A stretch of 6,571 nucleotides of DNA. Source: Moraxellaceae bacterium UBA2031 (lineage in GTDB: Bacteria; Pseudomonadota; Gammaproteobacteria; Pseudomonadales; Moraxellaceae). The DNA is taken from positions 1,506 to 8,076 of the forward strand of contig DDBN01000128.1 in NCBI GenBank assembly GCA_002333145.1, written 5' to 3'. The notes under the pieces were generated by a model that saw nothing but the letters and a program-made list of their open reading frames with translations, made no database searches and was not told where the DNA came from. Position numbers and translations under genes: made by a program. Shown piece after piece: positions 1 through 6,035 of the stretch (within the stretch, counting starts at the first letter, position 1; each line of letters starts with the position of its first letter).

Positions 1-162
1 ACCACGATTACGCCTATCCCCACTTCGGCCTATCCCACGCCAGCGCAGCGACCACTTAATTCACGGTTGGCAAACCAAAAATTGCAGTCAGTTTTTGGTT
101 TGCGCTTGCCGGATTGGCAGGATGGTGTGCGCCGCATGCTGACCGAAACTTTAGGTAAATAA
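1..162 (+). CDS. rfbD: dTDP-4-dehydrorhamnose reductase, C-terminal end (partial)
   Basis: Open from the first base to the TAA at 160-162, giving the last 53 residues of a protein whose start lies outside the window. The end matches the tail of RmlD/RfbD, the NAD(P)H-dependent short-chain reductase that makes dTDP-L-rhamnose from dTDP-4-keto-L-rhamnose in the cytoplasm. The visible hallmark is the run TPAQRPLNSRLANQKL, corresponding to the family pattern (A-x-RP-x-NS-x-L-x-N-x-KL), followed by FGLRLPDW and a short C-terminal helix. The catalytic Tyr-x-x-x-Lys and the Rossmann fold would lie upstream and cannot be checked. The stop is only two bases before the rfbC ATG, which supports co-transcription. 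A 12-bp inverted repeat lies inside this coding region at 70-103. Assignment is confident because rfbC follows directly and the motif is distinctive. Confidence 0.9.
   Translation, partial: TTITPIPTSAYPTPAQRPLNSRLANQKLQSVFGLRLPDWQDGVRRMLTETLGK
70..103. repeat. Perfect 12-bp inverted repeat inside the rfbD 3' end
   Basis: GCAAACCAAAAA at 70-81 is perfectly complementary to TTTTTGGTTTGC at 92-103, with a 10-base loop (82-91). Four of the twelve pairs are G-C. It lies wholly within coding sequence, about 60 bases before the rfbD stop. There is no T-run after the 3' arm, so it is not a standard terminator. It could form an mRNA hairpin upstream of rfbC, or be a by-product of the codons for LANQKL and SVFGLRL. 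The symmetry is certain; a function is not. Confidence 0.6.
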
Positions 163-164
163 AC

Positions 165-725
165 ATGAAGCTTGTGCAGACGGCAATTCCTGATGTGGTG
201 GTGATTGAGCCGGCGGTGTTTGCCGATAGCCGTGGCTGGTTTATGGAAAGCTTTAACGAGCAGCGCTTTCATGCGGAACTCGCCAAGCTGGGGCTGCCAG
301 TGCCGCGTGCTTTTGTGCAAGACAATCACTCATTCAGCCACAAGGGTGTGTTGCGTGGCCTGCATTATCAGTTGCCACCGCATCCACAAGGCAAGTTGGT
401 GCGTGTGGTGCGCGGTGCGGCACTGGATGTGGCGGTGGATATTCGTAAGGGATCACCCACATTAGGCCAATGGGTTGCAGTGGAATTAACCGCGACCAAC
501 CAGCGCATGTTGTGGATTCCTGAAGGGTTTGCCCACGGTTTTATGACACTAGAAGACAATACTGAGTTTCTTTACAAGACCACTGACTATTACGCAAAAG
601 ACTGCGAGCGTTGCATTGCTTGGAATGATGAAACCCTGGCGATTGCATGGTCGGGTGCAATAGAAAAAATCATCTCGGAAAAAGACGCACAAGGTCTTCC
701 GTTTAACGCGGCAGACCTTTTTTGA
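165..725 (+). CDS. rfbC: dTDP-4-dehydrorhamnose 3,5-epimerase
   Basis: A 186-residue protein of usual RmlC/RfbC length. RmlC inverts C3 and C5 of dTDP-4-keto-6-deoxyglucose, the third step to dTDP-L-rhamnose, as a cytoplasmic cupin-fold dimer. Visible landmarks are the DSRGWFMESF strand (residues 21-30), VQDNHSFSHKGVLRGLHYQ (51-69), the cupin core KLVRVVRG, the IPEGFAHGF segment (118-126) and FLYKTTDYY (135-143). By the expected constant offset from the well-studied Salmonella enzyme, the catalytic dyad is His67 with Asp174 (in SEKDAQGLPF), and the proposed acid is Tyr137; all three are present. The ATG at 165 has an AGG nine bases upstream, inside the end of rfbD, so translation is probably coupled. 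The last 35 bases form a terminator-like hairpin. The enzyme looks intact. Confidence 0.96.
   Translation: MKLVQTAIPDVVVIEPAVFADSRGWFMESFNEQRFHAELAKLGLPVPRAFVQDNHSFSHKGVLRGLHYQLPPHPQGKLVRVVRGAALDVAVDIRKGSPTLGQWVAVELTATNQRMLWIPEGFAHGFMTLEDNTEFLYKTTDYYAKDCERCIAWNDETLAIAWSGAIEKIISEKDAQGLPFNAADLF
691..723 (+). terminator. Candidate intrinsic terminator or attenuator overlapping the rfbC stop
   Basis: Arms 691-701 and 709-719 pair at 10 of 11 positions (one T-C mismatch, 698 with 712) around a 7-base loop at 702-708. A run of six T occupies 718-723, two of which can pair with A691-A692. Stem plus T-tract is the layout of a rho-independent terminator acting on the + strand. It sits in coding sequence and ends on the first base of the rfbC TGA, so translating ribosomes would cover it before it forms. 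That favours partial read-through or attenuation rather than a full stop. No strong promoter is visible in the 49 bases before rfbA, so complete termination would leave the next block without an obvious promoter. Chance folding is possible. Confidence 0.42.
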
Positions 726-774
726 TGTGGCTTTGCGCTACTGAATTGACGATTGGGCAACAAGAGAAACTCTC

Positions 775-1647
775 ATGAAAGGAATAGTTCTTGCTGGCGG
801 CTCTGGTACCCGTCTGTATCCCATTACCAAGGGTGTGTCCAAGCAGCTGCTACCCATCTACGACAAGCCGATGGTGTATTACCCGATTTCGGTACTGATG
901 CTGGCGGGCATTCGTGACATTCTCATTATCAGTACGCCGGATGATATGCCGGGTTATCAGCGTCTGCTGGGCGATGGCAGTGAGTTGGGTGTGCGCTTTA
1001 CATACATCATTCAGCCAAGTCCGGATGGCTTGGCGCAAGCGTTTATATTGGGTGATGAATTTATTGGCAAAGACAGTGTGTGCCTGGTGCTGGGCGACAA
1101 TATTTTTTATGGCCCCGGATTCTCGGCCAAGTTGCGTGAGGCGGCGGCCCGTCCTAATGGTGCGACGGTGTTTGGTTATCAGGTAAAAGACCCTGAGCGC
1201 TTTGGTGTGGTGGCCTTTGATGAAAACCGCCGGGCAGTGTCCATTGAAGAAAAGCCAAAGGTGCCCAAGTCGAATTATGCGGTAACAGGGCTGTATTTTT
1301 ACGACAACGATGTGGTGCAAATAGCCAAGCAAGTTAAGCCGTCGGATCGTGGTGAGTTGGAAATTACCAGCGTTAACCAGGCGTATCTGGAGCGTGGCGA
1401 TTTGAATGTTGAGTTGCTGGGCCGTGGCTTTGCTTGGCTGGATACAGGTACGCATGAAAGCTTGCTAGAGGCAGGCCAATTTGTGGCCACGGTAGAACAC
1501 CGCCAGGGTTTAAAGGTGGCGTGTCTGGAAGAAATTGCGTACCACAATGGCTGGCTGAGTGTGGATGATATTCGTCGCATTGGCACCGCATTAAGCAAGA
1601 ACGGCTATGGCCAGTATTTGCTGCGCTTGGCGGGGGAGTCGCAATGA
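775..1647 (+). CDS. rfbA: Glucose-1-phosphate thymidylyltransferase
   Basis: A 290-residue nucleotidyltransferase of normal RmlA/RfbA length. It joins dTTP and glucose-1-phosphate to make dTDP-glucose and pyrophosphate, the entry step for both dTDP-sugar branches here. The N-terminal nucleotide-binding signature is [11 protein letters not shown] (residues 8-18), followed by [12 protein letters not shown] (22-33). LVLGDN (104-109) supplies the metal-binding Asp108, EEKP is at 158-161, and WLDTGTH (221-227) supplies the second metal ligand, Asp223. The C-terminal helices characteristic of RmlA-type enzymes are present. The start follows a weak AAGAG ribosome site at 762-766, eight bases before the ATG. 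The gene is 49 bases after rfbC and overlaps the ketoisomerase gene by four bases (ATGA at 1644-1647), so it belongs translationally with the amino-sugar block although rhamnose synthesis needs it too. The enzyme is intact. Confidence 0.97.
   Translation: MKGIVLAGGSGTRLYPITKGVSKQLLPIYDKPMVYYPISVLMLAGIRDILIISTPDDMPGYQRLLGDGSELGVRFTYIIQPSPDGLAQAFILGDEFIGKDSVCLVLGDNIFYGPGFSAKLREAAARPNGATVFGYQVKDPERFGVVAFDENRRAVSIEEKPKVPKSNYAVTGLYFYDNDVVQIAKQVKPSDRGELEITSVNQAYLERGDLNVELLGRGFAWLDTGTHESLLEAGQFVATVEHRQGLKVACLEEIAYHNGWLSVDDIRRIGTALSKNGYGQYLLRLAGESQ
1632..1638 (+). promoter_or_regulatory. Ribosome binding site for the ketoisomerase gene
   Basis: GGGGGAG ends five bases before the ATG at 1644 and lies in the last codons of rfbA. 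It supports the ATG that overlaps the rfbA stop codon. Confidence 0.6.
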
Positions 1648-2045
1648 GTTTAATTAATTGGCTTGATTTTCAGGTGCTGGGGGATGAGCGAGGCAGCTTG
1701 GTGGCACTGGAGCACGGACAAAATGTACCATTTGATATTCGCCGTGTGTATTATATTTATAGAACCGAAAGTAGCGTGAGCCGTGGTTTTCATGCGCACC
1801 GAAAATTACGTCAGGTAGCCATGTGTGTGGCCGGCAGTTGCCGTATGGTGCTGGATGATGGCAAAACCCGCGAAGAAGTGGTGATGAACTGCCCAACGCG
1901 CGGCTTGCTGATTGAAGGCTTGATGTGGCGAGAAATGCATGACTTCAGTGACGACTGCGTGCTGCTGGTATTGGCCAGTGAGCTGTACGACGAGTCGGAC
2001 TATATCAGGGATTATGATGAGTTTTTGCGGGAGGCAAAGAGATGA
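1644..2045 (+). CDS. fdtA: dTDP-4-keto-6-deoxyglucose 3,4-ketoisomerase (FdtA/QdtA family)
   Basis: A 133-residue cupin protein of the WxcM-like/FdtA family. It moves the keto group of dTDP-4-keto-6-deoxyglucose from C4 to C3, committing the shared intermediate to a 3-amino-3,6-dideoxyhexose. Visible hallmarks are [10 protein letters not shown] (residues 14-23), the [10 protein letters not shown] strand (30-39), RGFHAHRKL (47-55) with the expected catalytic pair His50 and His52, and the C-terminal block [19 protein letters not shown] (95-113) followed by [13 protein letters not shown]. FdtA gives the galacto product (towards Fuc3NAc) and QdtA the gluco product (towards Qui3NAc). From memory, stereochemistry depends on two positions that are Arg/His in FdtA and Tyr/Arg in QdtA. 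Here they appear to be Arg16 and Arg96, one of each type. The symbol therefore marks the family, not the product. The gene overlaps both neighbours by four bases (ATGA). Confidence 0.9.
   Translation: MSLINWLDFQVLGDERGSLVALEHGQNVPFDIRRVYYIYRTESSVSRGFHAHRKLRQVAMCVAGSCRMVLDDGKTREEVVMNCPTRGLLIEGLMWREMHDFSDDCVLLVLASELYDESDYIRDYDEFLREAKR
2029..2034 (+). promoter_or_regulatory. Ribosome binding site for the acetyltransferase gene
   Basis: GGGAGG ends seven bases before the ATG at 2042, inside the last codons of the ketoisomerase gene. It fixes the start of the acetyltransferase at the overlapping ATGA. Confidence 0.65.
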
Positions 2046-2809
2046 CCATTCATTCGCTTGCAGTTGTCTCTGAAAAGGCAGTCATTGGAAAGAATGTAAC
2101 AATAGGGCCATTCACAATCGTACATGACAATGTACATATTTCAGATAATGTCACGATTGAAGGCTATTGCGAGATCGGTGTGTCCAATCATTTATCAGGA
2201 GGTGCTCCGTTAGTGATTGGTGAGTTTTCCCATATACGCTCAAACAGCATTTTTTATGAAGGATCATCATTTGGTGAGCATTTGGTGACGGGACATCGCG
2301 TAACGGTTCGTGAAAAAACGGTAGCAGGTAAAAATCTTCAGATTGGTACTTTGTCGGATATTCAGGGACATTGCACGATTGGAAACTATGTGCGCTTCCA
2401 CAGTAATGTTCATATTGGACAGAAGAGTGTGATTGGGAATTATGTATGGATTTTCCCTTATGTTGTGCTCACTAATGATCCTCACCCTCCCAGTAATTTG
2501 ATGAAAGGAGTGGTGGTTGAAGATTATGCGGTCATTGCCACGATGTCTGTAGTGCTACCGGGTGTCACTATTGGTAAAGGATCGCTGATTGGAGCGCATT
2601 CAGCAGTTAATCGGGATACAGAATCAGAAATGGTTTATGTGGGGTCGCCGGCAAAAAAAATCTGTCCTACAGGCAAAGTTAGGCTGCAGGATGGATCTGA
2701 TTTGCCTGCATACCCATGGATAAAGCATTTTACTCGTGGATATCCGGAAGGCGTAGTAAGTGAGTGGGCGCGTGGCGACCATGGATTAACTGGCGGGGTT
2801 GAAGAGTGA
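2042..2809 (+). CDS. qdtC: QdtC-like left-handed beta-helix dTDP-3-amino-3,6-dideoxyhexose N-acetyltransferase
   Basis: A 255-residue hexapeptide-repeat acyltransferase. Repeats of the I-G-x-x-x type ([37 protein letters not shown]) run from about residue 12 to 190 and predict a left-handed beta-helix that works as a trimer, with acetyl-CoA bound between subunits. The helix is interrupted near 45-60 and by a LTNDPHPPS loop (143-151). VGSPAKKI (200-207) is the usual end-of-helix motif, followed by a tail of about 45 residues containing YPW (224-226). The length, the HSNVHIG and [16 protein letters not shown] stretches and the YPW tail resemble QdtC, the Qui3N N-acetyltransferase, as I recall it, more than the shorter FdtC type. 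The expected reaction is N-acetylation of the amino sugar made by the next gene. Base composition is much lower in G+C than the flanking genes. It overlaps the aminotransferase gene by four bases. The acyl group (acetyl or other) is inferred. Confidence 0.82.
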   Translation: MTIHSLAVVSEKAVIGKNVTIGPFTIVHDNVHISDNVTIEGYCEIGVSNHLSGGAPLVIGEFSHIRSNSIFYEGSSFGEHLVTGHRVTVREKTVAGKNLQIGTLSDIQGHCTIGNYVRFHSNVHIGQKSVIGNYVWIFPYVVLTNDPHPPSNLMKGVVVEDYAVIATMSVVLPGVTIGKGSLIGAHSAVNRDTESEMVYVGSPAKKICPTGKVRLQDGSDLPAYPWIKHFTRGYPEGVVSEWARGDHGLTGGVEE

Positions 2810-3930
2810 GCAAACAGATTTCATTCCTGGACCTCAAAAAGGTAAATGAATCGTTTCGTGACGAATTGGTGCAAGCCTGTACGCGCGTGATTGATTCAGG
2901 ATGGTTTATCGGCGGCAACGAGCTGGCCACTTTCGAAAGCGAATTTGCTGCTTGGTGTGGAGTGACACACTGCATTGGCGTGGCCAATGGCCTTGATGCG
3001 CTGGTGTTGACGTTGCGCGCTTGGAAACTGCTGGGCCGCCTCAAAGACGGCGATGAGGTGATTGTTCCGGCAAATACCTATATTGCGAGCGTTCTGGCCA
3101 TTACTGAAAATCGCCTTGTGCCCGTATTGGTTGAGCCAGATGAGGCCTCTTTCAACTTGAGTGCCGCCGGCGTTACTGCTGCAATCACGCCACGCACCCG
3201 TGCCATTGTGCCGGTGCATTTGTATGGTCGTCTGGCGGATATGCCGGGCATTATGGCCGTGGCAAAACAACATGATTTGCTGGTACTGGAAGATTCGGCC
3301 CAGGCACATGGTGCCAGCATTGATGGTCGCCGTGCGGGTAGCTGGGGCGATGCGTCGGGTTTCAGTTTTTATCCGGGTAAAAACCTGGGGGCACTAGGAG
3401 ATGCAGGTGCCATTACCACAAACGATGCGGCACTGGCCGAGGCCCTGCGTGCTCTGCGCAATTATGGCTCGCACGAAAAGTATAAAAACATCTATCAAGG
3501 CGTAAACAGCCGGCTGGACGAAATTCAGGCGGCCATGTTGTCGGTAAAACTGCGCCATCTGGACAGGCAGACTGAGCATCGCCGCCATATTGCCCGACTG
3601 TATCAGGACGGCATTCGTAATCCTGCTATTCGTCTGCCGCAGTGGGAGCGTGAAGAGCAGCATGTGTTTCACCTATTCGTGGTGCGTTGTGAGCAGCGTG
3701 CTGCCCTGCAAGCCCATTTGCTAGCTGCTGGAGTGAGCACATTGATTCACTACCCTGTACCTCCGCATAAACAGCAGGCCTATGCCAGCCTTAATAATTT
3801 GTCGTTGCCATTGACCGAGCGTATTCATGAGGAAGTGTTGAGCCTGCCCATTGGCCCGACCATGTCTGATGAAGAGGCGGCGGTGGTTATTGCGGCCTGT
3901 AACGCTTTCTCCCCAGTTGTGGGCAAGTAG
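2806..3930 (+). CDS. fdtB: PLP-dependent dTDP-3-keto-6-deoxyhexose 3-aminotransferase
   Basis: A 374-residue DegT/DnrJ/EryC1 aminotransferase. It transfers an amino group, usually from glutamate, to C3 of the ketosugar made by the ketoisomerase, giving dTDP-Fuc3N or dTDP-Qui3N. Visible landmarks are SGWFIGG (residues 31-37), the cofactor-phosphate region NGLDAL (61-66), PANTYIAS (88-95), VPVHLYGR (135-142), EDSAQAHGA (162-170) with Asp163 near the PLP ring nitrogen, [16 protein letters not shown] (186-201) with Lys192 as the Schiff-base lysine, [10 protein letters not shown] (234-243) and HYPVPPH (315-321). The start is GTG at 2806 and overlaps the previous stop (GTGA); no ATG lies near enough to keep the conserved N-terminus. 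FdtB and QdtB are too alike for me to separate by eye. Context with the ketoisomerase and acetyltransferase makes the 3-amino assignment strong over other DegT sugar aminotransferases. Confidence 0.92.
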   Translation: MSKQISFLDLKKVNESFRDELVQACTRVIDSGWFIGGNELATFESEFAAWCGVTHCIGVANGLDALVLTLRAWKLLGRLKDGDEVIVPANTYIASVLAITENRLVPVLVEPDEASFNLSAAGVTAAITPRTRAIVPVHLYGRLADMPGIMAVAKQHDLLVLEDSAQAHGASIDGRRAGSWGDASGFSFYPGKNLGALGDAGAITTNDAALAEALRALRNYGSHEKYKNIYQGVNSRLDEIQAAMLSVKLRHLDRQTEHRRHIARLYQDGIRNPAIRLPQWEREEQHVFHLFVVRCEQRAALQAHLLAAGVSTLIHYPVPPHKQQAYASLNNLSLPLTERIHEEVLSLPIGPTMSDEEAAVVIAACNAFSPVVGK

Positions 3931-3933
3931 CGC

Positions 3934-5199
3934 ATGACATTGATAAAGACCGGGCTGCTTAATAGTATTGCGGTTGTTATCAAAGTGCTGACATTGCTGG
4001 GGTTGAACAAGCTTCTGGCTGTGTACGTAGGGCCAGCCGGCTATGCCGTCATCGGTCAGTTTCAAAATGCCATCACCATGTTTACGGCCTTTACTGCCGG
4101 TGCGGTGAGCAATGGTGTAGTGAAATACACGGCAGAGCATTACGAGGAAGAAGCGCGTCAGCATGATGTCTGGCGCACTGCTGGTACGTTAACGCTGGGC
4201 AGCACAGTGTTGGTGGGTGTGCTAATTGCGCTGTTCAGTCGGAGCTTGGCTGGCTTCTTTCTTGGGGATGTGGCGCACGCGGATGTTTTTCAATGGTTTG
4301 CAGCAGGGCTGTTGTTTTATGCCTTTAATGTGCTGCTGCTGGCCATTCTCAATGGCAAAAAAGAAGTACCTTCTTTTGTAATAGCCAACATAGCGGGCAG
4401 CCTGCTGTCGCTTTTGTTGGTGTATGTGCTGGTCAGCTTTATGGGGTTGAAAGGGGCCCTGATCGGTTTTGCTGTTTATCAGTCGGTAGCCTTTTTTGTG
4501 ACGCTGGGTATTTGCTGGCGCAAATCGTGGTTTCGACTGGAGTACTTACTGGGGCCGGTAGACAGGTCGGTAGTCAAAAGCCTGTCTGGCTATGTTCTTA
4601 TGGCGGTTACATCAGCAGTGTGTGTGCCGGTGAGCCATATATTGGTGCGTAACCATCTGGGTGAGACGTTCGGTCAGGAATATGCCGGTTATTGGGAGGC
4701 AATGTGGCGCTTGAGCGCGGCATACCTGATGCTGGTGACGACGACGCTGAGTGTCTATTACTTGCCTATGCTGTCGGAGCTAAAGTCTTACGCCAGTATT
4801 CGCCATGAGATTTTACAAGGCTATCGGGTGATTTTGCCGGTGGCAGTACTCTGCAGCGTGAGTGTGTATCTGCTCAGGGACGCGATTATTGTTGTCTTGT
4901 TTACGGATAGTTTCACCAGCATGCGCAGCTTATTTGCTCCACAATTGCTGGGTGATACCTTGAAGATCGGCAGCTGGATTTTGGCATACCTGATGTTAGG
5001 CAAGGCCATGTTCAGAGTGTATGTAGTTACCGAAATTATATCGGCGGCTAGTTTTGTGGGCCTAACAATCGTGTTGACGCGCTTTATGGGTTTTGAGGGG
5101 GTCGCGGTGGCACATGCGGTCAACTATTTCCTGTACTGGGCCTGTCTGGCTGTGATCATGCGTAGATACTGGAGCTTGCCTTCCAGTGAGGCGGCATGA
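3934..5199 (+). CDS. wzx: WzxE-like polysaccharide (lipid III-type) flippase
   Basis: A 421-residue inner-membrane protein of the Wzx/MATE-like (MOP) superfamily with about twelve predicted hydrophobic segments, roughly at residues 8-31, 43-62, 85-103, 118-139, 147-169, 172-192, 215-236, 255-278, 297-316, 340-356, 362-383 and 388-408. Its N-terminus (KLLAVYVGPAGYA, NGVVKYTAEH) and the late block (LLRDAIIVVLF, FTSMRSLFAPQLLGDTLKIG, KAMFRVYVVTE) align well by eye with WzxE of the enterobacterial common antigen pathway, which flips undecaprenyl-diphosphate-linked repeat units carrying a dTDP-derived amino sugar. The expected role is moving a lipid-linked oligosaccharide across the inner membrane. 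It begins three bases after the aminotransferase stop, so it appears to travel with the amino-sugar block. Directly downstream is an ABC exporter that would normally make a Wzx unnecessary. The gene looks intact. Confidence 0.92.
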   Translation: MTLIKTGLLNSIAVVIKVLTLLGLNKLLAVYVGPAGYAVIGQFQNAITMFTAFTAGAVSNGVVKYTAEHYEEEARQHDVWRTAGTLTLGSTVLVGVLIALFSRSLAGFFLGDVAHADVFQWFAAGLLFYAFNVLLLAILNGKKEVPSFVIANIAGSLLSLLLVYVLVSFMGLKGALIGFAVYQSVAFFVTLGICWRKSWFRLEYLLGPVDRSVVKSLSGYVLMAVTSAVCVPVSHILVRNHLGETFGQEYAGYWEAMWRLSAAYLMLVTTTLSVYYLPMLSELKSYASIRHEILQGYRVILPVAVLCSVSVYLLRDAIIVVLFTDSFTSMRSLFAPQLLGDTLKIGSWILAYLMLGKAMFRVYVVTEIISAASFVGLTIVLTRFMGFEGVAVAHAVNYFLYWACLAVIMRRYWSLPSSEAA

Positions 5200-5208
5200 C
5201 GTGGTTAT

Positions 5209-6030
5209 TTGCAGTTTAATGAGAAATGGAAAAGTAGCGAAATGATAGCGGGCTTAATGGAACAGTGGAATGAGCTGCGCTCCCATGGTTATGTACTGTG
5301 GCAGTTGGTGCGGCAGCAACTTATCTTGCGTTATCGGCGCACAATACTGGGTTATTTCTGGACGCTGATCAATCCGTTACTGATGATGTCGGTAACGGCA
5401 TTTGTGTTTTCAACACTATTCAAGGTTCCTTTACGCGATTATGCCGTGTTCCTTTTCTCCGGAATGATTGCCTGGAATAGTTTTAGTTCAACCGTGTTTC
5501 AGTCGTGTTATGCCTTTATTAATAATGAAGGGCTGATCAAGAAAATTTATTTACCAAAAATGCTGTTCCCACTAGGTGTTTCCGTAGGAACATCAATTGA
5601 TACGATTTTTTCTTTTGTATCACTATTTGTGATTATTTTAGTACTCGGCGGTAAGATTTCAGTCGCTTTGTTAATGCTGCCATTATCTTTTTTACTGCTG
5701 TTTGTATTTTCACTGGGTATAGGGCTGGTTATGTCAGTTCTTACAGTGTTCTTTCGTGATCTGCTCTACATCATTACGATTATGCTGCAGGCCATGTTCT
5801 TTCTGACGCCAGTCTTGTATGACAAGAAAATGCTGGGCGGTCCTGCGTCGTTTCTGATGCAAGTCAATCCGCTGGTTCCGTTTATTGATATTTTTAGAGC
5901 GCCATTGGCTTATGGACTTATGCCACCGATGGAGTCACTTGTTCTTTGCGTTATATTTGCTGTTGTGTCACTGGCCATTGGGCTACTTGTATTCTCAATG
6001 AATGAGAAAAAAATTGTCTATAGGCTCTGA
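5209..6030 (+). CDS. wzm: Polysaccharide ABC transporter permease (Wzm type, ABC-2 family)
   Basis: An ABC-2 permease, 273 residues if begun at the TTG at 5209. With Wzt it exports a complete undecaprenyl-diphosphate-linked polysaccharide through the inner membrane. The amphipathic start RYRRTILGYFW (residues 41-51) precedes six hydrophobic segments at about 50-71, 78-99, 124-147, 152-178, 186-205 and 243-264. Family marks are FFRDLLYI (181-188), FLTPVLYD (198-205) and NPLVPFIDIFRAPL (220-233). The start is uncertain: the frame is the same as wzx and opens just after its stop, and the only start codons before the conserved part are TTG 5209, ATG 5242 and ATG 5257. ATG 5242 (262 residues) has a GGA 11 bases upstream and may be the true start; TTG 5209 has no well-placed ribosome site. 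Parts of the gene are very A+T rich. Tandem stops TGA TAA follow, then wzt. Confidence 0.9.
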   Translation: MQFNEKWKSSEMIAGLMEQWNELRSHGYVLWQLVRQQLILRYRRTILGYFWTLINPLLMMSVTAFVFSTLFKVPLRDYAVFLFSGMIAWNSFSSTVFQSCYAFINNEGLIKKIYLPKMLFPLGVSVGTSIDTIFSFVSLFVIILVLGGKISVALLMLPLSFLLLFVFSLGIGLVMSVLTVFFRDLLYIITIMLQAMFFLTPVLYDKKMLGGPASFLMQVNPLVPFIDIFRAPLAYGLMPPMESLVLCVIFAVVSLAIGLLVFSMNEKKIVYRL

Positions 6031-6035
6031 TAATC

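Noticed and set aside
726..774. Possible promoter for rfbA, with TTGACG at 746-751
   Set aside because: A -10 box at normal spacing would fall at about 769-774 (ACTCTC), which does not resemble TATAAT and abuts the start codon. No other convincing pair is visible in the gap.
850..1455. Long open frame on the minus strand opposite rfbA
   Set aside because: It lies wholly within rfbA, whose motifs are complete, and its translation shows no recognisable domain. It is a shadow of the coding strand.
2042..2809. Serine O-acetyltransferase or a general maltose-type acetyltransferase
   Set aside because: The beta-helix fold is shared, but the gene is wedged by four-base overlaps between a sugar ketoisomerase and a sugar aminotransferase, and the tail and loop are of nucleotide-sugar acetyltransferase style.
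3721..4164. Minus-strand open frame across the aminotransferase/wzx junction
   Set aside because: It is antisense to two well-supported genes, has low-complexity basic composition and lacks a plausible ribosome site.
5197..5242. Frameshift or broken gene between wzx and wzm
   Set aside because: Wzx ends at a normal family length and wzm has its complete conserved part, so the shared frame is most simply ordinary close packing.
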